Notes under the pieces: generated by a model
What the model was told of the DNA's origin: nothing
What the model saw: the letters and a program-made list of their open reading frames with translations, nothing else
Databases searched by the model: none
Shown: piece after piece, positions 40,279 to 52,660 of the stretch
Layout of the letters: every line of letters starts with the position of its first letter
How positions within the stretch are numbered: position 1 is the first letter of the stretch
From: Lineus longissimus
Taxonomy: Eukaryota > Nemertea > Pilidiophora > Heteronemertea > Lineidae
NCBI RefSeq assembly: GCF_910592395.1
Contig: NC_088315.1
Coordinates: 11,970,501-12,030,500 of the forward strand
Direction of reading: 5' to 3'
Length of the DNA stretch: 60,000 nt
Position numbers and translations under genes: made by a program

Positions 40279-42796
40279 GTCTATTGCATTGTTTATTGCT
40301 GCAGTTCAATGACTTCAATGATCATATTTGGAGAAGTTGCGGTCCTTTGGAAGCCACCTGTTTTGTTTGAAAAACCAACAAATCTCATGCCCAAGTTGGC
40401 CCTTTAAGAAAAAAACTGCCTGTCTTTAAAGTTTAATATCTTCTAGGACGGAGAGACCAAAAAAATGTCCAAAATTTGTACACTTCTCCAATGACGTGTT
40501 GTGCACATCTGTAAATTTCAGCAGAGTCCGACCGGCGGTGTCTCTTGGAACTGCTAAACAGTAACGACATTAACAGTAGGACATTAACAGTGGTTAGCTC
40601 AGCTGTGGGGAGCTTATGCGATACCGTGGCGTCCGTCGTCCGTTAGCGCAGCACGTTTCGTAACCGCTTGGGCCAGATGGCTGAAATTTGGCATGGAAAT
40701 ATCTTTGGGCAATAGGCGCAGAATCATTATTCGTTTTCGCGATTTCCTTTCTGGTCTCCAGCCGGTCATCTTGAAAATCTGTCTCTTGCCATTTTGAATC
40801 AATTGGTTGCATCTAGGGCTACGAATTTTTATGGTGGGTGAACGGTACGTCATTAGGATACATAACATATCACGCATAGTTCAAACTCTAAAATTCCACC
40901 AGTGGTGACACGTTTGTAAGTATTTGTCCAAGAAATTTGATATGTCGACACCTAGGCACTGGACTCTCTGCCAAAACAATCGTTTCTGGGAAACTTCTCT
41001 GAATTTTTTATTGACTGCGTCAATATTTTGCACCAACCTAAGCGCTTTTGGCTGCCTAACCACAACGGCTGAATTCAAAACGAGGCTTCGTTGGCGCATG
41101 GTGCATTGACACTGTTAAGTGCGGTTCAATCATTCTAAACCCAGGTGTTTTAGAATTCATAAGTAATTCGCATAATAAATCACTACGGGGAAGCCTCTGA
41201 GTAAGTTGCCTCGCAGACACCTGAATTTTCAATGAGATTCCCTCAAAACTCGCGAAAGACAGAAAAAAAGCCAGTAAAAGGCACAATAAGTAATGCAGAA
41301 TAAGCCACAATCTACAAAAGTCAATAGTTATACGGCCACGCGCAGTAATAGCTGAATCGCTTCAAAAATCTATATCGCGTTTCCATAAAAAAGTTGAACA
41401 ATTAAAACAATTGAACAATTGAAACAGCTAAAATAAAGTTGTCCAGAGTATGATTTACTGCATGATTTGAAAAATAACGTGAGCAGACGCGACCGGGATT
41501 CTTATTAGAGGGATTTCCAAGCCAAAGACCATCATAGGGTGTTGTCTGATACCCCAGAATTCATAAATGGTTTTGCGTATGCTTTTGTTGTAATCTATTC
41601 CAGACAAATGGATAACCAAGTGCATTCTGACTGGATGACATCTAGGCGTACGTGAGGAGCGGCCTACAGCACAGCGTTAGCGTGGCACAGAACCATCAGA
41701 GGTAACTTCAAATCAGTCGTGACCATTTTCCAAATTCTCTGGTATGATCACGTGATGATGGGAGAGAGATAAATGAAAACCAGCTATCGCCACAAATGCC
41801 AATCTTTCCATTATGATTGGCACCGGGTGTAACCCTCTACTGGCTTTGGAGTAACCGAGTGCAACAGTCATCGCCACAAGTGCAACATTATTTTCAAAGA
41901 GCCCGAAAGTCTCAACGTCGTGTGCTACAGAAATGACATACTCTTAATGCATCGACGCCTGTAACGTATTGATATGGACATAGTAGCCTTTGTCGCTGTT
42001 TTTGTAGAAAACTCGAGAATTATTGACGTAGAAATTTGGTTTTTAATACAGTTTTAGGGAGGTAAAGGTAAATCTTTTTCATTCAACGGCTACGCCCATG
42101 GGAAACTGGAAATTACCGAAGTATCGTAGAAACAGAAAAGGTGATTAGTGTGGTAAAAAGGAGGTAATCTTTCCCGCTTGATGTCTTAGTGATAGGAGAT
42201 GAGAAGATAAGCACTACCCAGATTGTTCTTTTGTGAACAATGCAACTTTCTGCCTCACCGTCTCATTGATTTGTTGAATTTTCCTTAACAGCCCCGAGGT
42301 CACACAAATTTTGGAATGAAATAATGCCTTGTATTGCCAAGATGACGTACGTCTGTAAGATACCAACTCACATATTTTACTTGGAAATTCGGCATGCGAT
42401 ATGGACGAATCTAACGGAAACATGGATAGAAATTGATAATGCTGAATAAAGCTGTCAAACATATACTAATCATTTTCATGTAAGGATGACATTTAAGTAG
42501 GCAAAGAATGCCCAATTTCAGATGTCTGTTGTTCAGACAGTATACATTGAGTAAATCGCACGGCTCCAAGAAAAGAGCTTCCTACATTGATCTTCTACTT
42601 ATTCCGTACGTGAAAACTCCATGTCAGTCTAACCTCCCGTTTCTGAGATATGACCGTTTTGGGACTTGACGTCCAATTTTAACTTTTGGGACACAACTTC
42701 AGCGTTTCTGTTGCCACTAAAAGCGTCCTCTTTGGGATTTTGCAAGGAATGAATCAAAATCTTGAGTGCTAACGTCTATGGCTGGCGCGAGTGGAC
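40279..42796. other. Unassigned DNA
   Basis: Includes a stretch at ~40590-40720 (GTTAGCTCAGCTGTGGGG...GATACCGTGGCGTCCGTCGT) that reads like a common dispersed repeat. Frames at 40594-41310 have no domain. Confidence 0.35.
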
Positions 42797-43112
42797 AGAA
42801 TTCAGAATTATGCCACGGCATAAATCGGAATTGTGGCGCACCATAAATCAACCAATCAAAACATCAGATCTCGTGAATTATGCCGCGGCATAAATAGGAA
42901 TTGTGGACGGAAGTGCGATTTTTGCCGCACCATAAATAAACGATTGCCACCTTCTGATTGGTCCAATTATGCCACACCACAATTCCTATTTATGCCATGT
43001 ATAATTCTGAATTCTGCCGAGGCATAATTCACGAGATCCGATATTTTGATTTGTTGATTTATGGTGCACCACAATTCCTATTTGTGCCGTGGCATAATTC
43101 TGAATTGGCTTG
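42797..43112. mobile_element. Palindromic MITE
   Basis: The left arm begins CAGAATTCAGAATTATGCC and the right arm ends GGCATAATTCTGAATTGG. The inner phrases (GGCATAAATAGGAATTGTGG, GCACCATAAATCAAC, ATCTCGTGAATTATGCC) occur in reverse complement on the other side, so most of the ~315 bp folds back imperfectly. No ORF. Confidence 0.75.
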
Positions 43113-43618
43113 CTTGAAAACAGTGTGGCAAAGAAAGTGCATGACGGGACTCGTGTATAAATAGCCATGATCTAATTTTATACACTGCAGCTATTTTCAC
43201 GCGAAACCCGTATGACGAGAGTCCCAAATGACATTTTGAGTTATCATGGTCTCCAGATGGGTTCAAACTAAAGGTTTAAACCGAAGAACCAATATCACTA
43301 TAGTCAGCAGACATCACTCGCCTTTGCTGTATCATTGGCCTGGTTTGATAGGCAAATTCCTTATTCAGCTGGGAAAATACAATTTGCCTACTTTGAGAGT
43401 CGTTTTAGAAGAATGTTAATCAAATTATCTGCAACAGCTATTTTGCGAAGCGTTTTAGTCATCTCGATTAGCAAACATCATGACAAAGTAACCCTATGAG
43501 ACGAAGACAGTTTATCAGTTCTTATATTTACCAGAACTCATTCAAGACATTCATCTTATGTTACATTTTATTCATTGGACACTAAAATGGGGTAAGAATC
43601 AGAGATAAAGAGATCAGC
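43113..43618. other. Unassigned DNA
   Basis: No gene or repeat recognised. Confidence 0.35.
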
Positions 43619-43906
43619 ATGGGAGTTACTCAGAGGCAGGCGGCTTTTGAACATGTTGTCGATAACTTGGCTTTCAAACGTGCCGATTTAAAAATGAAGG
43701 GCGAAACCTTCAGCCAAATCCGGTGTGTTGTCGTGTGTCTTATAACAAAAGGATGTGTTACTGTTAATTACTGGCATGACGGAGACTATTATTGCCAATT
43801 GAGTAAGCGGAGGGGGAGGTGTATGGAAAAGGGTGAGCTTGATGACCATCAGGGATCAAGAATGCTTCAAAAGAAGGTAATAGACCATCAAAACAACTTC
43901 ATCTGA
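43619..43906 (+). CDS. Small ORF with apple/PAN-like cysteine pattern
   Basis: 95 codons from ATG 43619. Pattern: NLAFKRADLKMKGETFSQIR, then CVVVCLITKGCVTVNYW, then YYCQLSKRRGRC. This resembles the core of a PAN/apple domain (an aliphatic strand, C..C helix, C strand, C-x-LS strand), an extracellular protein- or sugar-binding fold. There is no signal peptide. It may be one exon of a larger gene or a chance ORF; no splice sites were established. Confidence 0.35.
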   Translation: MGVTQRQAAFEHVVDNLAFKRADLKMKGETFSQIRCVVVCLITKGCVTVNYWHDGDYYCQLSKRRGRCMEKGELDDHQGSRMLQKKVIDHQNNFI

Positions 43907-44174
43907 TATTTTTTGAACATGTTGAATGTCAATAGGGGTGTTTGGAGCTTGATTCCAATGGTTTACCATCTCGGTAATTTCCATTTTCTCTCGAAGGCAT
44001 CGACTGGTCAGATTTCCGGCGCCATCAACGGAAGTTTTCTCCTGCTACTTTTTCTTGAACCCCGTTAGAGTCGTTGTCTGTCGAAGCGGCTATATGCGTG
44101 ATGGAGGGTGTAATATACGTCTTTTTATCTTTAGTCAATTTTGTGTCCTGCGAAATTAGCAACGTGTTTGTTGT

Positions 44175-44293
44175 CCATGCAGGGGCGTAGCTTGAGGGTG
44201 AGCAAAGAAGTTATCAAAAAATCAATGTGCTTCTGAACGTGATTTTTTACCTCTCCAGCCCAAAAAGGTAGTTACATGTACGCCCCTGCCATG
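44175..44293. mobile_element. 109-bp MITE with 5-bp target duplication
   Basis: The element spans 44180-44288 with exact inverted ends CAGGGGCGTA / TACGCCCCTG, flanked by CCATG on both sides (44175-44179, 44289-44293). CAGGGGCG-type ends are typical of hAT-derived MITEs. A 5-bp duplication suggests an hAT5-like subgroup or loss of bases from 8 bp. Confidence 0.8.
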
Positions 44294-45661
44294 ATGAACA
44301 CCTGACTCTTTGGCTCAAGTGTTGACTCCCTGGCTGTGTCCTGTGACATCTATTAGATGGTCCCCGAGTCTGTTCAATAGGACTCTTTGATCATATTCAG
44401 AGTATGTACAATTTGAACTGAAGGCATCCGCTAATCATGTATTGGGGAAGAAAAAACCATACCTGATGCTGTGCTTCAATGTGATAGGGGTGTCGAACGA
44501 TCTATATGTTTGGACACGGTTACAATCTGTGGAATCATCTGATTTGGTCCTTCGTCATCGTCTTCATCGCAAGACCGTGCCCTTGGTAATTTGACAGCCT
44601 CCCATAGCCCAGGACGGTTCGGGGGAGAGGAATAGGTGGACCCCCATATGAAGTGAGAACGTCAGTTTTTAACGCTATACCGGAAAACAGACCAGATGGT
44701 GTCGTTCAGAAAAAAACCCCTATAAAAATGCCCAATACAGTGTTGGATCGACATGTGCTCGTATCTAAAAATTGACCTATTGGCGGAAGGTATAAGCCTG
44801 GGAAGAGAACATATCAGCAATGAACCGGGAGATAGCCAAATATATAAAGCCTAATAAGTTACGAAGAAAGGGGTGAGTGAGGTGCAAGGAAATTTGTTTT
44901 TTTAAACTCCAGTATTTTTCGGTAAAACACTCTATTTAAATGCTTAGAATCAAGAAATTAGAAAAAACCTCATATTTTTAATGGGTGGATTAACTTTTCC
45001 TTGACTCAGATACAATTCATAGTAAAGATAACAACAAGATGAACACAACGATATCTTATGCAGCTCTGAGCTCCCAAAGATAAAGGAGATACACAGAGCA
45101 CTTTGTCGAAGAGACCAAACGGATTATTCAATTTCCCGTGATTTGGCGTTGTCTTAGAAGGGTTTTAGAACTTCGTATAAAATACAATTTCCTCATCAGC
45201 CTCCAAATAAGTTACACTATTTGATGCATGTAATATTTTTTTGTGAAAAGAAATCAAGCAACAACCAGCGAATAGTAGTGATAGGCATTGAATAAAAGCC
45301 GAATTATCTTGCGAAAGCCGCCTATTGTCAAATTCTGGTACCGAGTGCTGCTTAAGGTGCTGTAGTATTGCAGTCCAAATTTTTAGTCTTTATTCATTCT
45401 TGATAGAATGGAGAAGAAGCAAATGTCAAAAACTTGACTCATTGTGTTACTGGACAGGTAAACTGTTTAGGGATCGGAACCTGATAGTCTCCGGATGGTG
45501 ATATATCACCATTGTAGGTTAATTGTTGTATAACACCGATTACTGCAAGGACATTATTTACAGCGAGCATTCATAGCGGCGTCGAACTCTGGAAATCACT
45601 GATTTTGACGCGAAGGTGAATGGTTCGATGACGTCTCAGATATTCTGTTCAGCACAGGTAC
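44294..45661. other. Unassigned DNA upstream of gene A
   Basis: No gene. A TATATAAA-like sequence occurs at ~44838-44846, too far to link to gene A. Confidence 0.35.
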
Positions 45662-46612
45662 ATGTATACACTGGGTGCCCCGGCAGTACTCATACCACCC
45701 AAACCTGTCACAGATTACCACCGCAACCTCGAGTATCTTATAGCAACATCTTTGGAAAATTCAGGAGGTGTACACTTTTTAATTTACGAGTATAAGCCAA
45801 ATACTCATGTGTTTCGGGTGAAATACAATGGCTCATATTTCCAGCGAAAGCCGAGAGGATCATTTAGCTACTTTGATAAGTTCCTCTTGATTTTTGATGG
45901 CCCTGAAGTCTACATGTATGATTTTGCAAAGAGTATTGTAAACGGTAGTCTAACTCTGCCCAAGGAGGGGAGGCAGTGTCTTGAAAAAGAAGTAAACTAC
46001 CCCATATATACCGTGGTTTTAATTTTAAACTTTGCTGAAAAGGCTTTTATGATGTGCGTTGATGGTTCTCAGAGTATTTTTTTGTTTGACTACTACATAG
46101 AATCAGGCTCAGAGCCTGTTCTACGGTTAACTAATAAAACGCATCTTCACTTCCCTCATGTTGACAAAGTAAAGCCAACCTGGTTCGACCACAGCTTATT
46201 CGCAGTTGGTTTTATACATCAGCGTCAAAACTATTTGACTGTGGCCGTATATCATTACAAGCAAGGACAATCATCCGGGTATAGCTTACTAAAGACGCAT
46301 TTAATCCAAGGCAACTCAGGCGGGGCAAAATCGTTTGTCATCATATCAAATCCAAACTATGAAGTTAAATTTGTCCTCTTAAAAAAATATCAGAGTGTGG
46401 TGATGTTAGGCTTTGGGTTTGTCATTGAGTGTAACAAAAACACGCCTCTACAAAAGGCCTACATAAGAAAAATCTGCACACACATATGTCTTGAAAAATA
46501 TGCTGGTACCCGTGTTGAAATCAATAAGAAAGGCCAAATATTGCACTTTATTCGTTCAAAGCATTTAAACTCAAACACAAAGTATGTGGTTAGATATACA
46601 AGAGCAGACTGA
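45662..46612 (+). CDS. Gene A: intronless 316-aa protein of a local family, function unknown
   Basis: Uninterrupted from ATG 45662 to the stop at 46610-46612. No signal peptide or membrane segment. The sequence alternates short hydrophobic strands with polar turns (FSYFDKFLLIFDGPEVYMYD; SLFAVGFIHQRQNYLTVAVY; KSFVIISNPNYEVKFVLL), the rhythm of a beta-propeller or other all-beta protein. It ends GQILHFIRSKHL...YTRAD, similar in position to the end of gene C (GTVYHIVRVSKS). Genes A and C are probably distant tandem paralogues; that is inference from pattern. A truncated copy is at 33368-34345. I do not recognise the family. Confidence 0.75.
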   Translation: MYTLGAPAVLIPPKPVTDYHRNLEYLIATSLENSGGVHFLIYEYKPNTHVFRVKYNGSYFQRKPRGSFSYFDKFLLIFDGPEVYMYDFAKSIVNGSLTLPKEGRQCLEKEVNYPIYTVVLILNFAEKAFMMCVDGSQSIFLFDYYIESGSEPVLRLTNKTHLHFPHVDKVKPTWFDHSLFAVGFIHQRQNYLTVAVYHYKQGQSSGYSLLKTHLIQGNSGGAKSFVIISNPNYEVKFVLLKKYQSVVMLGFGFVIECNKNTPLQKAYIRKICTHICLEKYAGTRVEINKKGQILHFIRSKHLNSNTKYVVRYTRAD

Positions 46613-47680
46613 AGAAGAAAAACTGTGAGACATTGGCCTTCATTTCCTGTCCACTGTAATGTATTTTTTAGTACGCATCAATTACTTTCACCTACCACCT
46701 GGTGGTTTTCCGTGTTTCGTTTGAGGACCTCGAACTAATGTCCCAGATCTTTGGGAGCTGGTATTACCTGCCCCTGCCCCTGCTCAGCGACGACTGGTGT
46801 TGGCAATAATTGGTTTAGTAGGGGAGCCAATTATGCCATTCAGATCAGCCAACATTCACCATTATTTTGATAGAACTGGCTTCCTACGATCTTGATTAAA
46901 GGATGACCAGGCTAGTGGAATATGGCAAAACACTCAAAGTTCTATTTAAGACTTTCAAACTGACGTTGCATTTTTGGATGTAGTGTTTGAACGAAAAATG
47001 TTGGCATCTGTGTTTTGATTCCTCACATTTTTCTGACTTCTTCTGTTCAAACACTGAAGCTGGAGATGCAACATCAGGCCAGTTTAAAAATCTTAACATA
47101 TACACTCCTTGGATGTCTTGGAAAACACTAACCACAATAAGAAAAATTTCGATTTGATGACGGTTTTTACAAGGGCTCAGTTGAAAGAGGCAGTCCTCAG
47201 TTTGAAGCTGGATAATCTCGGAATGAGGCGGTCAGTTACTAGTTCAAAAGTCCCACATTATAAACTAGGTCATTCACCTAATATTATGTCTTTTCGAGTA
47301 CACTTGCTTTGTTCTACGTCAGTGACAGATTGTCTTGATAAACCTTACAGGGCAGTAGCTAGAGGGGCTTGGCGCGAGAGGGATGGCAAAAATCCCTCCA
47401 AAGAGTCACAAAAAACGTCTTTTTCATGCACGTTTTTGGCTGATTTTTAAATTGGCGGAGGACAAAAGAGGTGTTTGTCCCCCCCCCCCCCCCACGACGA
47501 AGAAAAGCTGGCTTATGACCGGTAATACTACCAATAGTAATCAATATTAAAATCTTCGTCAAAGATAACGGTATCACACTAATGAAAGTTTTCCAAGAAA
47601 ACAAATATTAGCTCTGGAATATTTAATGGTTCTATCACTTACTCATTAAGGGTAATCGAAATATACGGTACAGACGCAGA
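46613..47680. other. Gene A-gene C intergenic block
   Basis: 46613-47400 recurs inverted at 32519-33367. From ~47400 the sequence is shared with the inverted D block (57000-57165). A C-run is at 47479-47492. It contains the apparent empty site (near 47398) for the SANT element found beside both other copies. Confidence 0.6.
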
Positions 47681-48691
47681 ATGAGAGCGAGGTTTCTACC
47701 ACCTGTGATATTAAAAATCGGCAGCCATGAGAGGTTGCTTTATAATCACGTGACTGGCGCCATTGGTGTCCTGACAGACATTCGTGGTAAACAGGATTAC
47801 AATGTGGGCATGTTTTGTCTGAATTCAAAGCAAGGCATATTCGTTCTCACCTATAGGACAATCCTTCATATAGACAAATTAGTGTGCGCTAAACTGTATC
47901 TAGCTAGCATTGCACTGGTCTATGATAGATACCTGGTCGTAAGTTGCCGGAAAGAGCACAAGTATCTGACATTTATCCTCTTTGACGCCAGGCTTGGCAT
48001 CTGCACGAGGAAACTAGTCATACCGGAAACGGACCCGTGCGTAAGTGGGGTGTATGTGACGAAGTCAAATATTTTGCTCCGACACGGGACATTAGTCATT
48101 GATTGCAAGCGATATAGCCAGTCTGTCATTAGGATGTATTCATTTAATCTGAATGAAAGCGCCGTTATTAGACTTTCGTTCAAAGCCGCTATAGAAATAA
48201 ACGTCCCGGTGTCTGCTTACGACAGATTCTTCCTTGGCGAAGACTTTGTGTACTTTATTATTGGTGAAAAAGAAGAGAACGATTATTCAGGATTGTATTT
48301 ATACTGGTTTAGAAGAAGCAAACATTTTACTCTCCCAAGCTCCAGCACAGAATTTAGTTCCATTATCAACTTTCCAGATTTCCAGTTATTATCTTACAAC
48401 TATTGGTTTAGGGAATCAGACCGCCTTATAATTCTAACTGCGGCCCTTGGAAGGAATAACGAGCAAATATTGACATTCTTTGGATTTAGAATCAGCTGCG
48501 TCATGAGTCACGTCGATACAACCTTAGCCATTGAACATGTTGACATTGATTTGAGATACCAGATTTCCAGTACCGAGTTTAAGAACTTCATCCAAATGTT
48601 AGACGGCACGGTCTATCATATTGTAAGGGTTTCCAAGTCCGTGACGAAAAGGTATTGGAAACACGTGGAGATATTCACAACAAACGACTGA
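47681..48691 (+). CDS. Gene C: intronless 336-aa protein of the local family, function unknown
   Basis: ATG at 47681 preceded by ACGGTACAGACGCAGA, conserved in the inverted copy. One open frame to the stop at 48689-48691. Strand-turn-strand repeats such as YDRYLVVSCRKEHKYLTFIL, YDRFFLGEDFVYFIIGEKEE and DRLIILTAALGRNNEQILTF suggest a propeller-like all-beta fold, with no catalytic motif or signal peptide. It shares about nine residues in ten with gene D (56932-55916). Both copies stay open, which argues for function or recent duplication. Confidence 0.8.
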   Translation: MRARFLPPVILKIGSHERLLYNHVTGAIGVLTDIRGKQDYNVGMFCLNSKQGIFVLTYRTILHIDKLVCAKLYLASIALVYDRYLVVSCRKEHKYLTFILFDARLGICTRKLVIPETDPCVSGVYVTKSNILLRHGTLVIDCKRYSQSVIRMYSFNLNESAVIRLSFKAAIEINVPVSAYDRFFLGEDFVYFIIGEKEENDYSGLYLYWFRRSKHFTLPSSSTEFSSIINFPDFQLLSYNYWFRESDRLIILTAALGRNNEQILTFFGFRISCVMSHVDTTLAIEHVDIDLRYQISSTEFKNFIQMLDGTVYHIVRVSKSVTKRYWKHVEIFTTND

Positions 48692-49916
48692 TCATTAAGA
48701 GCCAATTTTTATATGAACAATTTGAGTTGATTATGAAGAACACAGGTATATTGAGTTTAAGGAGATGCAATTCTAGGTTTTTTATGATGCGCGAAGTGTA
48801 TCATCATGTCGCCTGCCCCCGCGGATAATGATGTCGACAGAGATGGAAAAGGTTGGCGTTTGTCGGCCACGTAAAATCACTGATAAAGTCTAGGTGCAAG
48901 TGATGAACAAAATGCCCTTGGCTCTCCTAGAAAATGGCCTCCTGTTCACCTATTTTCGCTTTTTTGGCCATGGATATAGGCATGATACTGAAAAGAGATG
49001 TATTCATAGTGCCTTACTTGGAAATCAATTGAAGGGCAGTTTGATATGGTGAAGGCTCAAACTAGCAGTAGTAAGCTGGCTAGAGTGGTTGAGTTGTAAC
49101 TCTAAAGGAATTTATCGTTACCGACATGCTGCAGCCTACTAGAAAGTGGTGATGACTCATGAACTAGGTAACAGCAGTTCAGTAATTTTATTGGAATGTA
49201 TACCATTTTATTGAGGTCAGAATACACTTGAACAAATCTAAAACGATTATTTAAAATCTATTTGAAATATATGATAAATCTATGATGAAATTGGAGTGGT
49301 CACAATATAGAAAACAATCCTGAATAAAGAAACGAACAGTATTGGTAGTCGACATGGCATTGGACATGGATTTCGGTAATCATGTACATAAAACAGAGAG
49401 AGTTGCTAACTCCTCCCAGAACCTTTTGTGGAACTCCCACTGACTAGTCGTAGTGAAGAATTCGAGAGTAACAGTGATAGTGTACGATTATTTTTAAAGT
49501 AAAGCATGGTGTTGCGATGATTTGAATTTTGTGCTGTCTATGTACATGTATTTCCACTTGACTAATTCATATTCCAATGGTCTGAAGAAACTAAGTGTCA
49601 ACCCTTTCGTTGCCAAATCCGACTGTGGTCGATGTGGCCTTATGTTACCGTGTGCCAACTGCGACCACAGTCGTTTTAGGCAAATGACTTGACTGCATCG
49701 CTGGAATCCAGTGCGGTTCGAATACATTTTCTTCACAATTTTTGGAAAAAACAAAAAGTCGGATTTGACGATTATGTCAATTCGTCTCGTAGTGTTCTAT
49801 CAAGTCTTTTCATCGGGTTCTGGGAGCCATGTCATGATCGAGTCAGAATCCACCACTGCGATGTTGGTTTGAAGAAGGTTGCATCGACAACTTTGTTGTC
49901 AAGGAAACATGTCACC
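48692..49916. other. Shared 3' flank of gene C
   Basis: Non-coding, but closely matched in reverse complement by 54730-55915 beyond gene D (phrases ATAAAACAGAGAGAGTTGC, CCAGAACTTTTTGTGG-like, GCGATGATTTGAATTTTGTG). It therefore belongs to the duplicated block. Confidence 0.75.
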
Positions 49917-50173
49917 TTAGTTAAGGCATAGGAGTTTGGGTTTTTTTTCATCGTTTTCTTTGCCACATTTCAAGCATTTGTTGGTAACTGACTTTTTTGT
50001 CGCTTCATTCTTTGATCTACGGCCAGCCGTGTCGATGATAGCATTCTCCATTGTATCAACTGTGTAATAACAGCAGGAGCTGTCGTCACTATCAGGTTGT
50101 CGGGTCACAAAGATGGGCAACGTTTCCTCGTCCTTGGCATCTAGGATAACCAGATTATCATCATCATCGAGAT
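49917..50173 (-). CDS. Last exon of an unknown gene convergent with gene C
   Basis: An acceptor CTTCCTTTCAG precedes 50173. The frame reads YLDDDDNLVILDAKDEETLP onward, then an Asp/Ser-rich part, then NKCLKCGKENDEKKPKLL, ending at a stop at 49917-49919. The single CxxC pair could be half of a zinc site. The same exon occurs, inverted and frame-broken, at 54473-54680, so it is a duplicated gene piece rather than chance. Upstream exons were not identified. Confidence 0.5.
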
Positions 50174-51320
50174 ACTGAAAGGAAGACGAAATAATTAAGG
50201 TGCAGGAAACGTGGCAGTTCTATTAGTCCTGAAGCAAGTCAGTATATCAGGAAAGTAGGTAAGTTCAAACCAACTCCTCATCAAAATGTTGATACTAGCT
50301 CTAAAAGTCTTTAGATGAGAAAGTCAGTTTTAATACCCTAATCAAGATTTGATCCCAATGACGTGTAGCTTATATACATCGAAGCTCGAACGGTCACTAA
50401 GTCCTGGGTGCCGACAAATGGTACCCAGGTTCGAGATCGACTGGACAATAAGCACCCTGGGTGCCATTACACTAGACAAACAGCACCCAGCTTCTTTTTG
50501 CCTGGCTTACGGATCTTAGGGAGGAGGACGTTTCTTGCAATCTCGTTTTATCTCGCGCCGTGGTACTTGTGGCATAAGCAGTGCACGAAATAAAAAGAAC
50601 AGATAAACAGAAAAAAACGCGTTTAGGCCTAAAGGTCATTGAAAGCACATTTGAATGAAAGCGCCGTTATAAGACTTTCCTCAAAAAGCGCTATCGAAAT
50701 AAACGTCCCGGTGTCTACTTACGACAAATAATATTCTTCCCTCGCGAAGAAGTCCACAGTTCGAATTCAAGTGAGTAGACCCGAAGGCATGCATGAGCCT
50801 TTTAATGCTCCTTTGACCAATCCTGTACATCTATGATAGGACAATGTAGCATGAGAGGACTCTTGGACGAAAAATGTATTCTGTTCTTCAAACGACTCTC
50901 TGCAATATCCGAGCAATCACTGCCGCTCAATGTATTTGAATTTCGCTATAACTCACTGTGTCAAGGGGAAAACAACGCTCAACTAGGTTTCATTCCTTAC
51001 TTATGCGCTACATTAGATAGGTCTCCTTCGCATTCTCGAAAGTTTCTTAAGCCGTGAACATTTTGTTTACCTGAATTGCTGCCAGACGAGACGCTTAAAT
51101 TACTGATTAATATATCATTCTCAATCACGAGAACATTGCTTTCACAGAAGACAGTAGATAAAATGGACTTGACAGAACTCTCAAAATTGAGAAATCATTG
51201 GACTATTCTTCACTCATCTGGCTTGCAGCTTTAGAATATCCATGCATTGAGAGACATTTTGCTTTCCTCGCGAGACTTAACACACTTACTATTCTCTCAG
51301 AGCCGGTGTTACAGTAACAA
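50174..51320. other. Unassigned DNA with a gene C-family scrap
   Basis: Apart from the fragment at 50648-50750 no gene is seen. CTGGGTGCC recurs at ~50405, 50458 and in part at 50484. Confidence 0.4.
50648..50750 (+). pseudogene. Small fragment of the gene C family
   Basis: Corresponds to gene C 48148-48245: GAATGAAAGCGCCGTTAT, AAATAAACGTCCCGGTGTCT and the following ACTTACGACA are shared. It is broken on both sides and carries an inserted TAATA that gives a stop. Confidence 0.85.
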
Positions 51321-51734
51321 ATGCCCCCCCCCCCCGGAAAAAGTGTCTGGCCCTATTGTATTCTGCAATATAGTTCTATAGAGACCCTGACTGTCAATAG
51401 CTCTGAGATTGAAGCGCATAATAGAATCCTTTATTCCCGGGCATTCTATCCTAGGACATTTGAAACTTCTACACCGGTACAGTGCCCTAGGTGCTCTAAA
51501 TCCTTCACTGACCGACACGTACCTTTCTTCTGTTGTTGCCCCGACTTCAGTGCAAATCGTGAACTATTTTGGCAGCGTGTGGAGAACGAATGTAATATAT
51601 ATGTTATGGCGGCTCTTTGGAACATGGATGATTGCGAGCTTTCCGAAACACTGCTCGGTCGGCAGCTAGATGGGTACACCGACAATATGACATTGCTAAA
51701 AATTGTAGCTGAAAGCTGGATGGCCAACGCGTGA
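51321..51734 (+). pseudogene. LINE ORF2 C-terminal fragment (zinc-knuckle-like tail)
   Basis: The open frame holds CPRCSKSFTDRHVPFFCC then CPDFSANRELFW, the Cys/His-rich tail found after the RT in Jockey/CR1-type LINEs (CPxC...H...C). The preceding part contains a diverged dispersed repeat. It could come from the same family as the LINE at 34.4-36.6 kb, which lacks this end, but that is not shown. Confidence 0.6.
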
Positions 51735-52660
51735 TCATCTACATGATCTAAGCATGTTCAACATACAGTATAGGCCTCTCATTGTAATACCGCACTGCAG
51801 CAGACTTCAGACTATATGATACCAATCTGTACATATTTTACTTGCATTTTTAGTTGTTGTTAGACCACCTTGTTCTCATATTTTTTGTCTTCTAACTACT
51901 GTACATGTATATCAACACAACGTCCACGGTAATCCAGTGAATTGATCCTTCCCTTCTCGGTGACACAAACAAGTTTGCAATGTCTGTATTCACTGACGAT
52001 AAGCGGATTGATTTGGATCATAGAGCTGATTCCTCGTCATGTGATCCCGTACTCGAACAGCAATGATTCGTTCAATCAGTTTAGATAAATGTAAAACTAG
52101 ATACATGCCAGTAACTTGGTAACTCATCCTTGTCCAAAGACGGCTTTTTTAGCATTGGTTTCTCAAAGGCCGACTGTAGGCGAGAGGGAACATGTCCTTG
52201 CTGCAGTGACTTATTGAGACCTCCAATACCAAAATGGCGGTCTTTCTTGTTTTTACTGGTTTTCTCTCTCCCTCTCTCTCCGTATCCAATCTGCGGTTTC
52301 AGCAGGATAACTCAATGACTAAACAACGTATCACCCTGAATCTATCAGGGATTGTTGATATGTGTGATGACCAGAAGTGATTTAATTATGGACAGAAATG
52401 GATTAAAATCTGAATTTTGGCGCCGGTATTTCTAAAGTTTTGACTGCTAAATCCATTGTAGTCCAAACGTCAGCTTTTGCCGAAGAACTGGTGATTAAGG
52501 GGGATTGGCTCATCCATTATTCGAGCGGCACCCGGCCGATGATCACCACGATATACCATACTCCCAAGCTCCAGTGGTGGGAAGGCAAACTATTGCTGAG
52601 ATGACTCTCCTGCTTATTGAGCAGCACCCACTGCGTTGTCCACGCAAAGTCAGACGGCTA
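51735..52660. other. Unassigned DNA
   Basis: No supported gene. A CTCTC-rich microsatellite is at 52263-52280. Confidence 0.4.

Noticed and set aside
41056-41310. 84-codon minus-strand ORF with a signal-peptide-like start
   Set aside because: One hydrophobic N-terminus without any domain, cleavage-processing motif or transcript evidence is not enough.
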